64,000 nucleotides of DNA from positions 496,001 through 560,000 of the forward strand of contig JAJTTP010000007.1 in the NCBI GenBank assembly GCA_023313575.1. The letters are read 5' to 3'. The notes under the pieces were generated by a model, which made no database searches, was not told the origin of the DNA, and saw nothing but the letters and a program-made list of their open reading frames with translations. A program made the position numbers and the translations under genes. This stretch comes from Eutypella sp. D-1 (Eukaryota > Ascomycota > Sordariomycetes > Xylariales > Diatrypaceae). Position 1 is the stretch's first letter; each line of letters starts with the position of its first letter. This document shows positions 24,305-36,600 of the stretch, piece after piece.

Positions 24305-25435
24305 TCACGAAGTATCAGTTCGGCATGGAGGCTGTCTAGCTCTCCATCTGGCCAGTCTTTCCTCTTCAGTATCCCAATAAAATAGCTGACGGACGCTGTA
24401 GGGCTCGTGATATATAGTTGTGTGTTCAGTTCGGCAGTAAATTCCGCAAGGTCTCGATTGACGTATCGAATGCCGATGCACCTGGCTATTCCAACTTGCG
24501 TCCATCGGTGAGCCTTCTGGTCCCAAATCCTGCCAGACACACAGCTTAGCAGTCTCCAAGTCGGCTGACACTTCCACTGAGAAGTCGGTCCGGCATCGAG
24601 AGCAGGCACCCTTTATCTCGGACGGCCTATGGTTGAACGCTTTTCTAATGGCTATTGCCAATTCGGTATCTGTGTGGTATCGACCGCGTAAAGGCCTCGC
24701 CAGGTGTGGGCAAATCATCAAGTGTCCCATAGACTCGGATGCTAATGTAAACTCCCGATCACACTTGGTATATTCCCATTGCGACATGATAAGGAACCGC
24801 CGCTCGGTGCGTGTAACGATTTTGGATAGAACTCTGTAGTGTATTTGCGTTGTACTCAACGGATCAGAGGGAAAATATTCACCCCTCCAGTTAGTCTGAT
24901 TATACGGCTCAAGCAGTTTCTCGCGGTATAGCGGGTACTGGCGTAGGCGAGTGCATTTTAACGCAAGTTGGACGTGTCGGTGATCGATTCGGTGCTGGCG
25001 GCGGTCGAGCCGGTGACTCGAACCGTATGCCATTTCCTGCCACTGACTCTTATAACGAGGGCATGGCAATATCCAATGGCATGATGGTGTATCACGTTCG
25101 TCAGTACGGTGAAGAGCCGGACATACTTCACACACCCACTGATCGCAACGGTCGTGCGCCAACCCGGTGAGGTATTCCAAGTACTGCTCATATGAAAGAT
25201 AAGCGGCAGACGCGCAAAGAATTTCTTGTAACGGGCGACATGTTTGGGAAAGTAGGACTCGGCTGGCCGGCGATAAAGAGTCGGATATATTTAGTATCAG
25301 CTCATGAGGTAGCTGGAGGATACGACAAGTCCTTTGTTGCCTTGGCCTCCGTGAACTCCATAGCGACCTCCACCCAAGATATCCTAAGCCACCAAGCCCA
25401 CCGAGCCACGCGATGGCCTGTTCAAGGAACTCCAT
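24305..25435 (-). CDS. F-box domain protein with cysteine-rich clusters
   Basis: A single open frame of 376 residues. Residues about 36-75 (ILQLPHELILNISDSLSPASRV, then LSQTCRPLQEIL) match an F-box: LPHELI start, conserved Pro and Leu spacing, and a terminal LxxTCR helix. CEVCPALH at about 102 and CSRCRTDF at about 284 are paired cysteines, with further Cys/His after each, perhaps binding a metal. The family is common and variable in filamentous ascomycetes and is thought to supply substrate-receptor subunits of SCF ubiquitin ligases; its targets are unknown. The ATG at 25435 is the first in the frame. It is divergent from the small gene at 25682 across 246 bases, so they may share a promoter. 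Confidence 0.7.
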   Translation of the reverse strand: MEFLEQAIAWLGGLGGLGYLGWRSLWSSRRPRQQRTCRILQLPHELILNISDSLSPASRVLLSQTCRPLQEILCASAAYLSYEQYLEYLTGLAHDRCDQWVCEVCPALHRTDERDTPSCHWILPCPRYKSQWQEMAYGSSHRLDRRQHRIDHRHVQLALKCTRLRQYPLYREKLLEPYNQTNWRGEYFPSDPLSTTQIHYRVLSKIVTRTERRFLIMSQWEYTKCDREFTLASESMGHLMICPHLARPLRGRYHTDTELAIAIRKAFNHRPSEIKGACSRCRTDFSVEVSADLETAKLCVWQDLGPEGSPMDASWNSQVHRHSIRQSRPCGIYCRTEHTTIYHEPYSVRQLFYWDTEEERLARWRARQPPCRTDTS

Positions 25436-25650
25436 GATTATTGCCAGTAACGATATGGTCTCACGATAAGGTTTGGGACATGAAAGTTATCGTAGATTCA
25501 AAATAAGACAGTGCAGAGAGAGCGGCTGGGTACCTCTTTTATAGTAAATTATGCCCTACTGTCTTGTTAGCTTACGACGCAAAAACTCAATCCGCATCAA
25601 ACTTTCAATTGACATAAAGTTCGACACTGCAAATACCAGCCTGCACACTC

Positions 25651-25668
25651 TAGGTAGCTAGCTACCTA
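25651..25668. promoter_or_regulatory. Perfect 18-base palindrome in a divergent promoter
   Basis: TAGGTAGCTAGCTACCTA equals its own reverse complement. It lies 13 bases before the start at 25682 and about 215 bases upstream of the F-box start. It may be a dimeric factor site or simply an extreme copy of the dispersed TAGGTA motif of this genome. Confidence 0.6.
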
Positions 25669-25681
25669 CCAGTTCGTCCAA

Positions 25682-26435
25682 ATGGACGCGAAAGATACCA
25701 AAGATGGACCGCGACAGGTCAAGACTAACGTACAACTTCTTATCAACACGCCACAACAACAACACAAGCATTACGATAAACGTCTTGCTACGGTACTTGA
25801 GACGGCCCAAGTGGCGACACTTCTGAATGACGCTTTTGAAGCCTGTCATCCAAGACGAATTAGCCACCAAAGGCCTATCTACAGACCATACACGACGATC
25901 TTCTTCGTAAGATATCTAGATCGAGTCATCCCCTCCCAGACAACGCCGTCACGATATTCGATATTTACGATGCGATTGACAGCGCTACCACTAAGTTGGT
26001 CTCTGACCCCCAGCTTGCGAACTATGCGAAAGACGATGACCTACTACAAACCATCGATTTCAGCCTTGAGAAGATGTCTGCAGATGACGCCACCACTATC
26101 GGACTTCTTGTCAAGAGAGTTGACGGACTTCCTGTCCTCGAGACCAAAACGATATGGTCGGACGCGGGCTTGTTGATTCTGCCATCCTCTCAGGAGGTCG
26201 ATACGCATCTTTTCATTGTCAGGCACCGGAATGATGCCTTCTCCTTCCATGCACCGTCCTTTTCCAACAGTAAGTTCATCGCCGTGGAGAACACCGGGTC
26301 TGGGGGTAGCTGTGGCCGATTATTGTCGTCAGATTGAACTGCTTCTCAGACGTCTTCCAACGTGGCTTCTGGGGACATCGCCACAACGTCGCCGGGCTGC
26401 GAATTCGTCAGTACCGGCGGCTCACAGTGAATTAG
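25682..26435 (+). CDS. Unrecognised small protein, three exons (model uncertain)
   Basis: The region has coding-like sequence in different frames. A consistent model joins 25682-25792, 25864-26269 and 26350-26435 (intron starts GTACTT and GTAAGT; ends TTAG and TCAG) into 200 residues. The middle exon is the strongest part, with segments such as DNAVTIFDIYDAIDSATTKL and DGLPVLETKTIWSDAGLLIL. No domain is recognised. The small protein ends in a basic stretch (RIRQYRRLTVN). The alternative is a pseudogene with frameshifts at the same places, since the donor GTACTT is weak and the exon 1 frame stays open to 26176. Confidence 0.35.
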
Positions 26436-29400
26436 CTAATCACGAGATGTCAAGATTCACCTAGGTTTAGTTGTACATGTGAGTCTAAGCGGTCCCCGCC
26501 CCCCCGTATCCTGTGGTATGTAGACTTGGTCTCCAGCCACCCGCCATCTGAACGCATGCTCATGAACCCAGTGGCGATAGCTGAACTGGCCTCATGTCAC
26601 TTAATGGCAAGAATCCATCTTCAGCTGTCTTAGACCTTTAAAATGTCGGCCACAGAGATCACTGTCTATGGCAAGCTGCCTCCATGACGATTCGATGTTC
26701 TGTCACGTGGTTGAGAAGCATGCTGCCGCACTCTCGACCCAGCTCTACCAATACAGTGTCATTTGACTAGAGGCTGTGTGATGCATACACGGGACGGGCA
26801 TCATAAGGAAATAGAGCCTCCTGCGCGTCAAGATATCGTTAACCCCTATATGAGACTCGCGTAATCGTAGCGGTTAGCAACATGCGTAGTTGGCCAAGTC
26901 TACATCGCTTACGTATGATTGCGATGTGCCAAGCTGTCCCGTCCCATCCCTTGCTATATCACGGGTGTGGTTGGTTATATACGCATTGTTCAGCACAAGA
27001 AAATGATTTGCATAGCATTTCTAGGTTGTCTAAAAAAAAAAAAAGAGCCCGGGGGCCTGGTCTGGGCCTTGGCACATCGAATTAAAGGATGCTTGTCGAA
27101 ACAACATACATTTGTACATTTGCGGGAGAGCAACATGTACTTCCTGACACTCTTCTCTTTTATGTTGATAGAGCTGAAGTACATGCCTATTATCTGCTTA
27201 CTACATATCGATCCAGCTATCTAACATACCTCGACGCGGCTGAGAGGCGATCTGCATATGAGACAAGGTGACACTTGGGCTCCTTGTTTCGGTTTAACCA
27301 CTGCGCTGTTGATAAAATACTGACGAATCGATCCTGCACGTATATGTGCTAGGTTACCCAATACACAACTACTTACATAGGTAAATAAGCAGCAATAGGT
27401 AGGATTAGGCACCGGCAGTACCCATATACCTTTAAACTTTGGGTTTAACTTGCAGCTACTTATTTAGATCCTCCGTGAGGCTTGAGAATGAAACAAGGAC
27501 AGGCGGACCGTATAACCTTGGGAAGGGGAGCACAGATCAATTAACCTTGTATGCATTTTTGTTGTTGTGCACCCGAGCGTCAAAAGTGCCAGCCAAATCC
27601 TGGGAACCCTGGAGCCAAGTTACCAGATTTTAGCGCCTCGCTAATGAATGCTAGATCTATCCAGGTTTGCCAGGTCTCTTTTACCAGGTCCCATGTGCAT
27701 GGGATTCCCGGGAACAGAAGAAAAAGAACACCCACTCCCCACCACCGAAGCCTTGCGAGAGATAGAAAAAAAAAGAAGGGTCAAGCGCGTTTTGAACCTC
27801 CCTAGCCTGGGCTGGTTGTCAAGCTCTTATGAGGCTGCGCCTCATCCGCGTTTCTTGTCAGGAGTCGTTGAGGTTGGTGTTAACTCCAACTCCAGCCGCT
27901 CTCAGTGTTGCGATAAGTCTCACCTCAGATATGTGATACACCCCTACAATTGTACTTTGTATGTCTATATGTCTATATATAATTACACATAGTGGTATGT
28001 AGGGAGTCTTTCACGTTGCGGGATTGGTGGGGCATCCAAACATCTGTTAACTACTGGGTTCTGTAGTTATGCATGCACAGGTACGAAGATATCCATATCT
28101 TTTTAGGAAGAGATAAGAAGGAAGAGCGATTGGATCAGCCAATTTATTACGACCCTTGCGGCTCTGATACAAAAGGAAAAGTTCGGGTAACCTCTTAACC
28201 TACCGAGAAACTTTTTTTTGATCTGTTACACACTTTGTACGGTGGTTATTATGCTGATCGGCGGGCGTTGGAACCGAGGTCTTACTAAAACACCGCGTCG
28301 GTGGTAATCTGACCTGCCTTGAGAAGTTACATGCATGCGCGCGTTGTACATAAACCACATACATACATGGGGGCTTTGCCCCGAGAATTCAAAGTCGTTT
28401 CAGTGGGAAAATCAGCCGGGCGGACCCCCTACCTACCTACGTAAGTAAGTACTACAAAGGTGGATAGGGAAGCCTCGTCGTCCTCATTGTTCTCCTCCGT
28501 GCACCAAGTATCAAAGAGTGCCGTCCCGTCTTGCTAACCTCGTCCCCCGACGACCCTCCGGCCAGTCGATTCCGTTAGTCTAAGCGGTCAACTGGGCCAT
28601 ATCGATAATGCTCTAAGGTATGCCAGCATGGGGGCCATGGGGAAGAGGATTTGAGTTGTGGTACCCGTGGACCTGCCCTAGTTATAGCCAAGCCGTGGAG
28701 GTGAAGTTCGCGTTCAAGGTTCATACATATACGTACGTACGCGATGGGGCTCACTCAGGCACCTGACCAGGCCTAAACCTTACTGAACTAGCTCTGGTTG
28801 ACCAAATTGACGTGCTCATGCTGGGGGAGGGCCCCCTGTCTTGGAGAACCCCTTTTTATATTCTACCGTAGAGCGTTCATGGGCTGGCTCACAGGGGGGG
28901 TTTCTATCTGTACCTGAAGATCGTCATAGAGATCGGTGGCGGGGGAATTGAGATGAGGGGGGTTGAGATGCAGACAACTTGTCCACGGGCCTCCCTTTAT
29001 CGGTTGGATCGACTTTTTCTCACCGTGTACTAGCACTGGATAGATCTTAGATATCGCGTTATCGTCGCCGTCCGCTCGCGTATACTCAAATAGCCTCACA
29101 TGTACCTGTCTGCCTATTTGCATAGTATGTTTGAATATATGGGACAAAAAAGAGACCGCGGAATCCGTCGAAATTCGAAAACCACCCCAGAGTTCTAGAC
29201 TGTAAAAGCACTGTTCCTGGTGCCTGTTGGCAGGCTGGGCAACGCTGGGCCTTTTTTTTTTGTGCTTGTTACACACCAATCCCGGCCCATTCGACTCCCG
29301 AAACGGGAACGGTGGACTCGGCGGGCATCCACACCCCAGCCCTCTCTAACAGCAATGTCGCACTGCAGATGGGGGTCCACGGAATGGGCACTACGTAAAT

Positions 29401-32400
29401 TTCATAGTTTAGTATATGGTTAAGGGGCCCAGATATTCCAAACGCGACGATGAGCCGACCGGTCGATTTTGGGGGAGATTTTTGATTTTCGATATTTTAC
29501 GACCCTCCTCACATAGTTTAGTTTAGGCAGCCCAATTCGTATTATCTATTAGATTCGCGCCGAATTCTAGTATTGCGATCAGAGGGCACGATGGAGAGGC
29601 GGAGGGCGGCGACTGCTCTTAGATAAGATCACTGTATCCGTATACATAGAACAACGTAAATCATACTACGTATTCAGTCAATGTGGGCGATGACAAGTGT
29701 TCTAAATCTGAGGTGATACTCTCGTGAGGGATTTTCCTACGACGGAACGGAAACTTATGGGGGAGGCCTGCTGCGCCACAATCAAATCAATCAACCAAAT
29801 CACAACCTACCATCCTACGACCTCATGATAAGTAAACCCAGCTACTGTAAGAGCCGAGCCTGCCTTACATAGGACGGGGCCAAAAGTTGGAAGGTGTCAT
29901 CGTTGTTCAATTGCGGGATGCTGGTGGGACAGATGTCGGCCGGCCGCTCTTTATTCGGGCTTTAGCTTGAGTCCGAAGGAGCGGGAAGCGTCAGCCAGAA
30001 AGATGTCCAGATTGGGGGAAGACGGACGGATTACCGACGGGACAAGCAAAGCTCGCTCGTGCCCCGTTCCACATGGCCTCCCAAGGCTACAGCTAAGTTA
30101 TGCCAGGTTGTACAAGTCAAACTTTCGGCTCAGGTCAGGCAAGCGGACGAATCGGACACTTCGGTCGGTTTAGAGCTGTGATCCAGGCTGTCAGGTCGGA
30201 TTTCAACCTGTGAGTAGTGCGGCGGCAGGTCCCTTCTTCGGTACCGCCCTTTCTGTTTCTCGGCCATTGACAGAGGGCAGGCGGACTTTTTCTTTTCGCG
30301 GGTGGTGCATATTTATGGTCTGGATAAATTTGCAGGGATGTGTTCGGTCATGCATATAGTATTTGTGCATACTGGGCCACTCTCTCCACTTCCCTATGGT
30401 ACGGGGCCACCACATGCAAAAGAGACAACAGGTAACAAGTCACAACTGTGCTGTGGCTATGCATGATGATGTGACTGCCTTTTCTAATGGAGCTTACTCG
30501 AATCAATACTCGTTTGACCTCTCCCAACTTGGTACCTGGGGATCGTCTCGTAATATGTGGCCGTACACTTCCGTACATTACTTACTTTGGTATGCACGCC
30601 CTCTCCCGGTGTTTCCTACTTGAGAAACGGGGGCGCCCCTCACTTCCGGGGACGCCCCGCCTCCGGCAACCTTCGCGCTCATCAGATCTGATCAGTGCCC
30701 GTGCTCAGCGATCGTGAAGCACACCCACGGGCTCGGCGGGCTAGAAGGACCCTCCCCATAGTGTACAATTTGATGTTTCAAACCGTGTGTTTTTCTTCAT
30801 GTGACAAATTTTTTTTTTTTTTTTTTGCTTCCGTGTCTGCTATAGTCCGAGAGTCATGTACGACGGAATCGCTATATGGAACAGAATAAGTCCCCTACCG
30901 GACTACCGGCGTCAACATTTCGCGCTGATTTCTAGTTGCCGCCGTCTCTCGGGTTTCTCCTGAGTCGATAAGTGCCTTACGTGGCGGGCGTGGCTAGGCC
31001 CTCAGGGCCCGCACCTCCCGGCTAATATAAGTGACGTTGAATGGAACCGCTGCCAACTTGCTAAGTACAGAAACAGAGGGAAAGAAAAAGTAGCTGACTG
31101 TTTTCGGCCACTATGTACATAAGAAATTCGTATGACGGCAGCTAGCGATCGGCACTTTAGTCATCTCAGGCTGTGGATAATACATGTCTTTCTTATGTCC
31201 AGATAGGAAGGTTATAGAGAAAGCTGGCCAGTCTGGCAATCTGGCTGCACACCATCTTCAGATTTAGCAGAACCTATAGGACGGTGATAGTGCCCGAGCA
31301 TACCGGACCGTATATAGCATATAGACGGTAATATCTTTCCCGGAATAGCAGCAGCCTTCAGGTGGAATTTGAATATCTCAGCAAGCTCGCTCGGGGCCCG
31401 GGGACTTCGTACCTGAATAAGGCGGGTACATAGATACTTCGTACTTTTATACGACTTGGCGGATTCCTCGGCGCCACTGCATAAGTTGCATAACTATTTC
31501 GTAGTGGGTACGACAATTGAGGCTTATGCAGCAGAGCCAGGGCTGACCTTAGCCCCGCTTATATCACATACTGTACTTAACAGACGGGAGTAAATGGTTA
31601 TCTGAAGGTTCGGTGATGCTCTTCTGTACATGAGTGATTGGTCGTTAACCTGTCTGTTAGACAGCTTGAATATCCAAAGGGATAAGAAATGTGCCAACCC
31701 CCATCAATACATAGGCACTCCTGCCCAAGTGATGTTGCTATATAAAGAATCGACATCTACCCCGGGTATGCATGTAAGTACGAAGTATATTCCGTAGTTT
31801 CGCTTTAAAGGGGTGCGTACGGAGTGCATGTACCACATGGAAGAGAACCTCGTGCCAAGATATTGTGCAGGCCCCGGGATCCTCACTAATGCAAGCTGGG
31901 GTGACCTTCCGAGTGCATTTCATTGTGCTTACCAATAGGTACATACACTTCCATCCCTATGTAGAGATTCTTTAACCGTCCCTGGTGAGAGTCAAAATAC
32001 TTATTATGTACAATATACAGTAACCGAGTATCGCATCGGAACCTGGAAGGCCCTCTCTCGGCTTTAAGATGATATATAACTTAAACTTATCTAAACTTCT
32101 ATAATGCTAAAATATCGGGTAGAAACCTCGAGAATAGGGGAATATGTATGTAGGGTTCACGCAAACCCCTGAATTACTAAGTTTAACGGCCCAGTCCCGT
32201 CGCGCTCTTTTCCCGAAGTTTATTCTTGCCGTCCACGGGTCTTGCTAGTGTTCACCTGGGTGGTAAGGCAAGCCACCCCTGCCTTGATGTATTCCGAGCA
32301 GCCCTTTGGAAATTTGATGCAAGCACAACACATACATAGTCCCCCCGGGGCCGTCAGATAGTTATACTGGAATGGAGTATACCTATTAGAGTATACATAT

Positions 32401-33650
32401 TGAAGCGAGCCACGTTAACACCTTCGTAGATATAATACTTCCGGAATATAAAGGCATTGATTGAATCATTGAAGAAAGCGTGCGGATACGCCGTCAAAGT
32501 AGTGGCTGCTTATAGTCGTTTAGCGCGTTTTTCCACACTGTATTTCCGATATCCCTTTACATCCGTTCATGCCTTCAAGTGAGTAGGTACATAAGCCAAG
32601 GTCGTTAAACCCCCCGGCTCATCCGAACCTGTTTAGTACCTAGGTTAGGTAGGTAGGTAGCGTTTCTAAGCCAAAAGCCAAGTTAGGAAAAGGTAGGTAC
32701 TTCATTACTGTATGTACTTGATATGTTCTGTCCAGGGTTAAGTCCATATAAGTTACAAGAGGTATGTATGTAGCAATTGAGTTGACCCACTCGCCATAAC
32801 TTTCTCCTGGTTACAGGCGTTTTTAGCCAGCCCTGGAGCCCCGACTGGAGTATCTTTTTTTGGCCCTCTTAGCCCTCTTTAGCCCTTTCGGTCCCTTCCC
32901 ATTTGCCCATTTAGTTACTTAGGTAGGGAAAGTCAAGTAAAAGTAGAGTAAAAGTTCCCCCTTCCCTCTTACTGTAAGGGCTCCTCTCTCTTATTATTCT
33001 GGTTCTGTCCTTTCCGCTTTCCGCCCGCCGCCGTCATTTGGGACAAAAAGTTATCCATAACAACAATCGTTGAACAGTTGAACCGTGCCGCCGCCCGTAG
33101 CAGCCGTCGAGACGAAGAGAAGAAAAAAAAAAACGAGTCGCGCTCGCCCACTTTAAGCGATCCAAGTCATCGCTATCGACTCTGTTTTATTTCTCGATTT
33201 CTCGACTCTCCCGTCTTTTTTCGGCTTTTTTTCGACTTCTTCGATTTGGACCGGATTATCCGTTCATCGATTGTTCCAACAACATTTAATATTATCAACA
33301 TCCACATTTTTTTTCTTTTCTTTTCTTCATTTGTCACAATTATAACAATACTGATAGTCGTGTCGGTTCGTGATTTGCGACAAAGGGAGGGATATCCCAC
33401 CATCCCATCCCCTCCTCCTCCCTCTTCCCTCCCTTTCTAATCTTTTGGGTGGGCAACTGGGCAGCTGGGCAACTCGATCCTCAACCAATTGACTCGAGTT
33501 GCTGTCCTCTCTTTTTCTTACCACGACGACAATTCTTCTCGATTTTAGAGAGGGAGAATAATTAATACGAACGTCGGACTTCTTGGCCAACGAAGGCCCA
33601 CCCTGGCGAACACTTCGGGTTGATCGGGCTTTGCCCGCACTTCCCTCAGC
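26436..33650. other. Gene-poor stretch of 7.2 kb
   Basis: No credible gene was found on either strand. The longest frame with some protein-like composition is 28863-29279 on the - strand (138 codons). TACCTA/TAGGTA motifs recur (near 27376, 28430, 32586, 32640, 32690). T runs lie at 29254-29262 and about 30809-30826. GC is intermediate and there are many stop codons in all frames. No terminal repeats, transposase or reverse-transcriptase motif were seen. The last 650 bases are pyrimidine-rich and probably form the flippase promoter and leader. Possible contents are decayed repeats, non-coding RNA or simply long regulatory DNA. Confidence 0.45.
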
Positions 33651-36600
33651 ATGGCTAAAGGAGACGGAAAAGGTGAACAGGGAAATAGCAAGGGGACCAA
33701 CAGAGCAAGATGGGCGACGCGAAAACTCACCGTCAGGAGTGGCGGCCAGAAGCAGGCTTCCATATTAGAAAGGATACAAAGAGGAACGGGAACTGGTTCG
33801 TCGACCGAGAAGAAACGAGCATCCGCCATTAGCGAAGCACAACAACAACATCAACAACAGCAACAAGGCAGCACCGATAACGACGATGACGATACTGCCA
33901 CTGCAAATGACCAGTCCGATGCAAAGAGCACCGGTCCGAGTTCCAATGGAGAGAGCAGGACCTTGTTCTTTAACCAGCCTTTACCACCTGAAATGAAAGA
34001 CGAAGAAGGGAATCCCCTCACCAGCTATGCCAGGAACAAGATCCGAACAGCCAAGTATACCCCCTTATCTTTCATTCCGAAGAACCTTTGGTTCCAGTTC
34101 CAGAATATTGCCAATGTCTTTTTCCTCTTCCTCGTGATCCTGGTGGTAAGTCGAACTCTCCTTGCCTTACGCGCCCCCTTCACACCTCCCTCTCACCCCC
34201 CGCCCCCTTCTTTACCCTTCTTTATTATGTGATAAGACTGAGAGCCAATGCGATTTTTTTTAATAGTTCTTTCCTATCTTTGGTGGCATCAACCCTGGCC
34301 TTAATTCGGTACCTCTGATTGCCATTATATGCATTACTGCTATCAAAGACGCAATCGAAGACTACCGCCGGACTGTCCTTGACCAAGAGCTCAACAATGC
34401 CCCAGTTCATCGCTTGGTCGGTTGGAATAACGTGAACGTCGCCGAGGACAATGTTTCGTTATGGAGGAGAATCAAGAAGGCAACCTCGCGGTTTTTCGGC
34501 TCCCTCTGGCGATTGATCCAGAGTATCTGGAAGAAAGAGCTACGAGAAAAGACTCCCTCGGAAGATTCCGCTAATCCCCGCGCTTCCATCGAGACGAAAG
34601 CCACGAACCGCCAGTCTACGCGATCACCGCACACCGATAGGTCTTCCTTCATGTCTTACCAAGAGAACATACAGATGACTCCCGTTACTTCGCCTCTACC
34701 CCGACAACAACAGCAGCAGCCGGACCTGCTAGATGTCCCCGACGGCCGACAGTCCCAGCTCTCGATCGACCCTAAAGAGGCGGAATCTTTGGCTAGAGTA
34801 AAGGGCGACTTGATCAACCCCACTGTTCCGGCTTCTGGAAACGCGAGATTTCACAAGGAAGCCTGGAAGACTATTCAGGTTGGCGATTTCGTACGCATCT
34901 ACAACAATGACGAACTCCCCGCCGACATTATCGTCCTATCTACGTCCGATACCGATGGCGCTTGCTACGTAGAAACCAAAAACCTTGATGGCGAGACCAA
35001 TTTGAAGGTCCGCCAGGCCCTTCGATGTGGACGAACGCTCAGACATGCGAGAGATTGCGAATGCGCCCAGTTTGTAGTCGAGAGTGAGCCTCCGCAGCCC
35101 AACCTCTACAAGTATAACGCCGCCATTCGATGGGAACAGTACGTGCCAGGCATGGGTCCCAAGGAGATGTCTGAACCTATCTCCATCGACAACCTCCTCC
35201 TCCGTGGCTGCAATCTTAGAAACACCGACTGGGTTCTGGGTGTCGTCGTGTTCACAGGCCACGATACCAAGATCATGTTGAATGCTGGTGTCACCCCCAG
35301 CAAGCGTGCACGCATCGCCCGTGAACTCAACTTCAACGTCATATGCAACTTCGGTATTCTCTTTATCATCTGTCTGATCGCCGCCATTGTCAACGGCATC
35401 GCCTGGTCAAAGTCCGATTCCTCGACAGCATGGTTCAATTTTGGCTCCATCGGTTCAACTCCTGGGCTGACTGGTTTCGTCACCTTTTGGGCTGCTCTCA
35501 TTGTTTTCCAGAACATGATCCCTATCTCGCTCTACATCACGCTCGAAATTATCCGAACCCTGCAGGCCGTCTTCATATACAGCGACGTACAGATGTACTA
35601 CGAGAAGATTGACTATCCCTGTGTGCCCAAGTCATGGAACATTTCGGATGACATTGGCCAGATCGAATACATCTTTTCTGACAAAACCGGTACGCTTACC
35701 CAGAACGTCATGGAGTTCAAAAAGGCAACCATCAACGGTCAGCCATACGGCGAGGCCTACACCGAGGCCCAAGCAGGTATGCAGAGGCGCTTGGGCATTG
35801 ATGTGGTCAAAGAGGCCGCCAAGGCGGCCCGAGAGATCGCTGTTGCCAAGGTGAATGCGCTAGAAGGGCTCAGGAGGCTGCACAATAATCCCTATCTGCA
35901 TGATGAAGATATGACGTTCATTGCGCCAGACTTCGTCGAGGATCTGGCTGGGCAGTCCGGCCAGGAACAGAAAGACGCCAACACCCTCTTCATGCTCGCT
36001 CTAGCTCTGTGCCACACAGTAATTGCAGAACACGTTCCCGGAGACTCCCCGAAGATTGAGTTTAAGGCCCAATCCCCCGACGAAGCTGCTTTGGTCGCAA
36101 CGGCACGCGATATGGGATTTACCGTTTTGGGATCTACATCCGATGGTATCGAGCTCAACATCATGGGCGAGGAGCGGCACTATACCGTCCTCAACACGAT
36201 CGAGTTTAACTCCACGCGAAAACGAATGAGCGCTATCGTTAAAATGCCAGATGGACGAATCGTTCTCTTCTGCAAGGGAGCCGATAGTATCATCTATTCA
36301 CGGCTCAAGCGTGGAGAGCAGGCGGAACTTCGCAAGAATACTGCCGAGCACCTCGAGATGTTCGCCCGAGAGGGTCTGCGCACGTTGTGCATTGCCCAGC
36401 GCGTTTTGTCCCAAGAGGAATATCTCGCATGGCGCAAGGAGCACGATAGAGCCGCGACCGCATTGACTGACAGAGAGGAAAAGCTGGAAGAGGTCGCGGA
36501 CAAAATCGAGCAGGATTTGAGTCTTATTGGTGGAACTGCAATCGAGGATCGACTCCAAGATGGGGTACCTGACACAATTGCTTTGCTTGGCGAAGCAGGT

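Noticed and set aside
28863..29279. 138-codon - strand frame in the gene-poor block
   Set aside because: Faintly protein-like but without a recognisable family, splice context or codon bias, so it is mentioned in the findings and not annotated as a gene.
22298..33650. Search for transposons, terminal repeats, tRNA, 5S rRNA and CRISPR arrays
   Set aside because: No transposase or reverse-transcriptase motif, terminal repeat, tRNA B-box in a cloverleaf context, 5S rRNA core or regularly spaced repeat array could be identified by eye.
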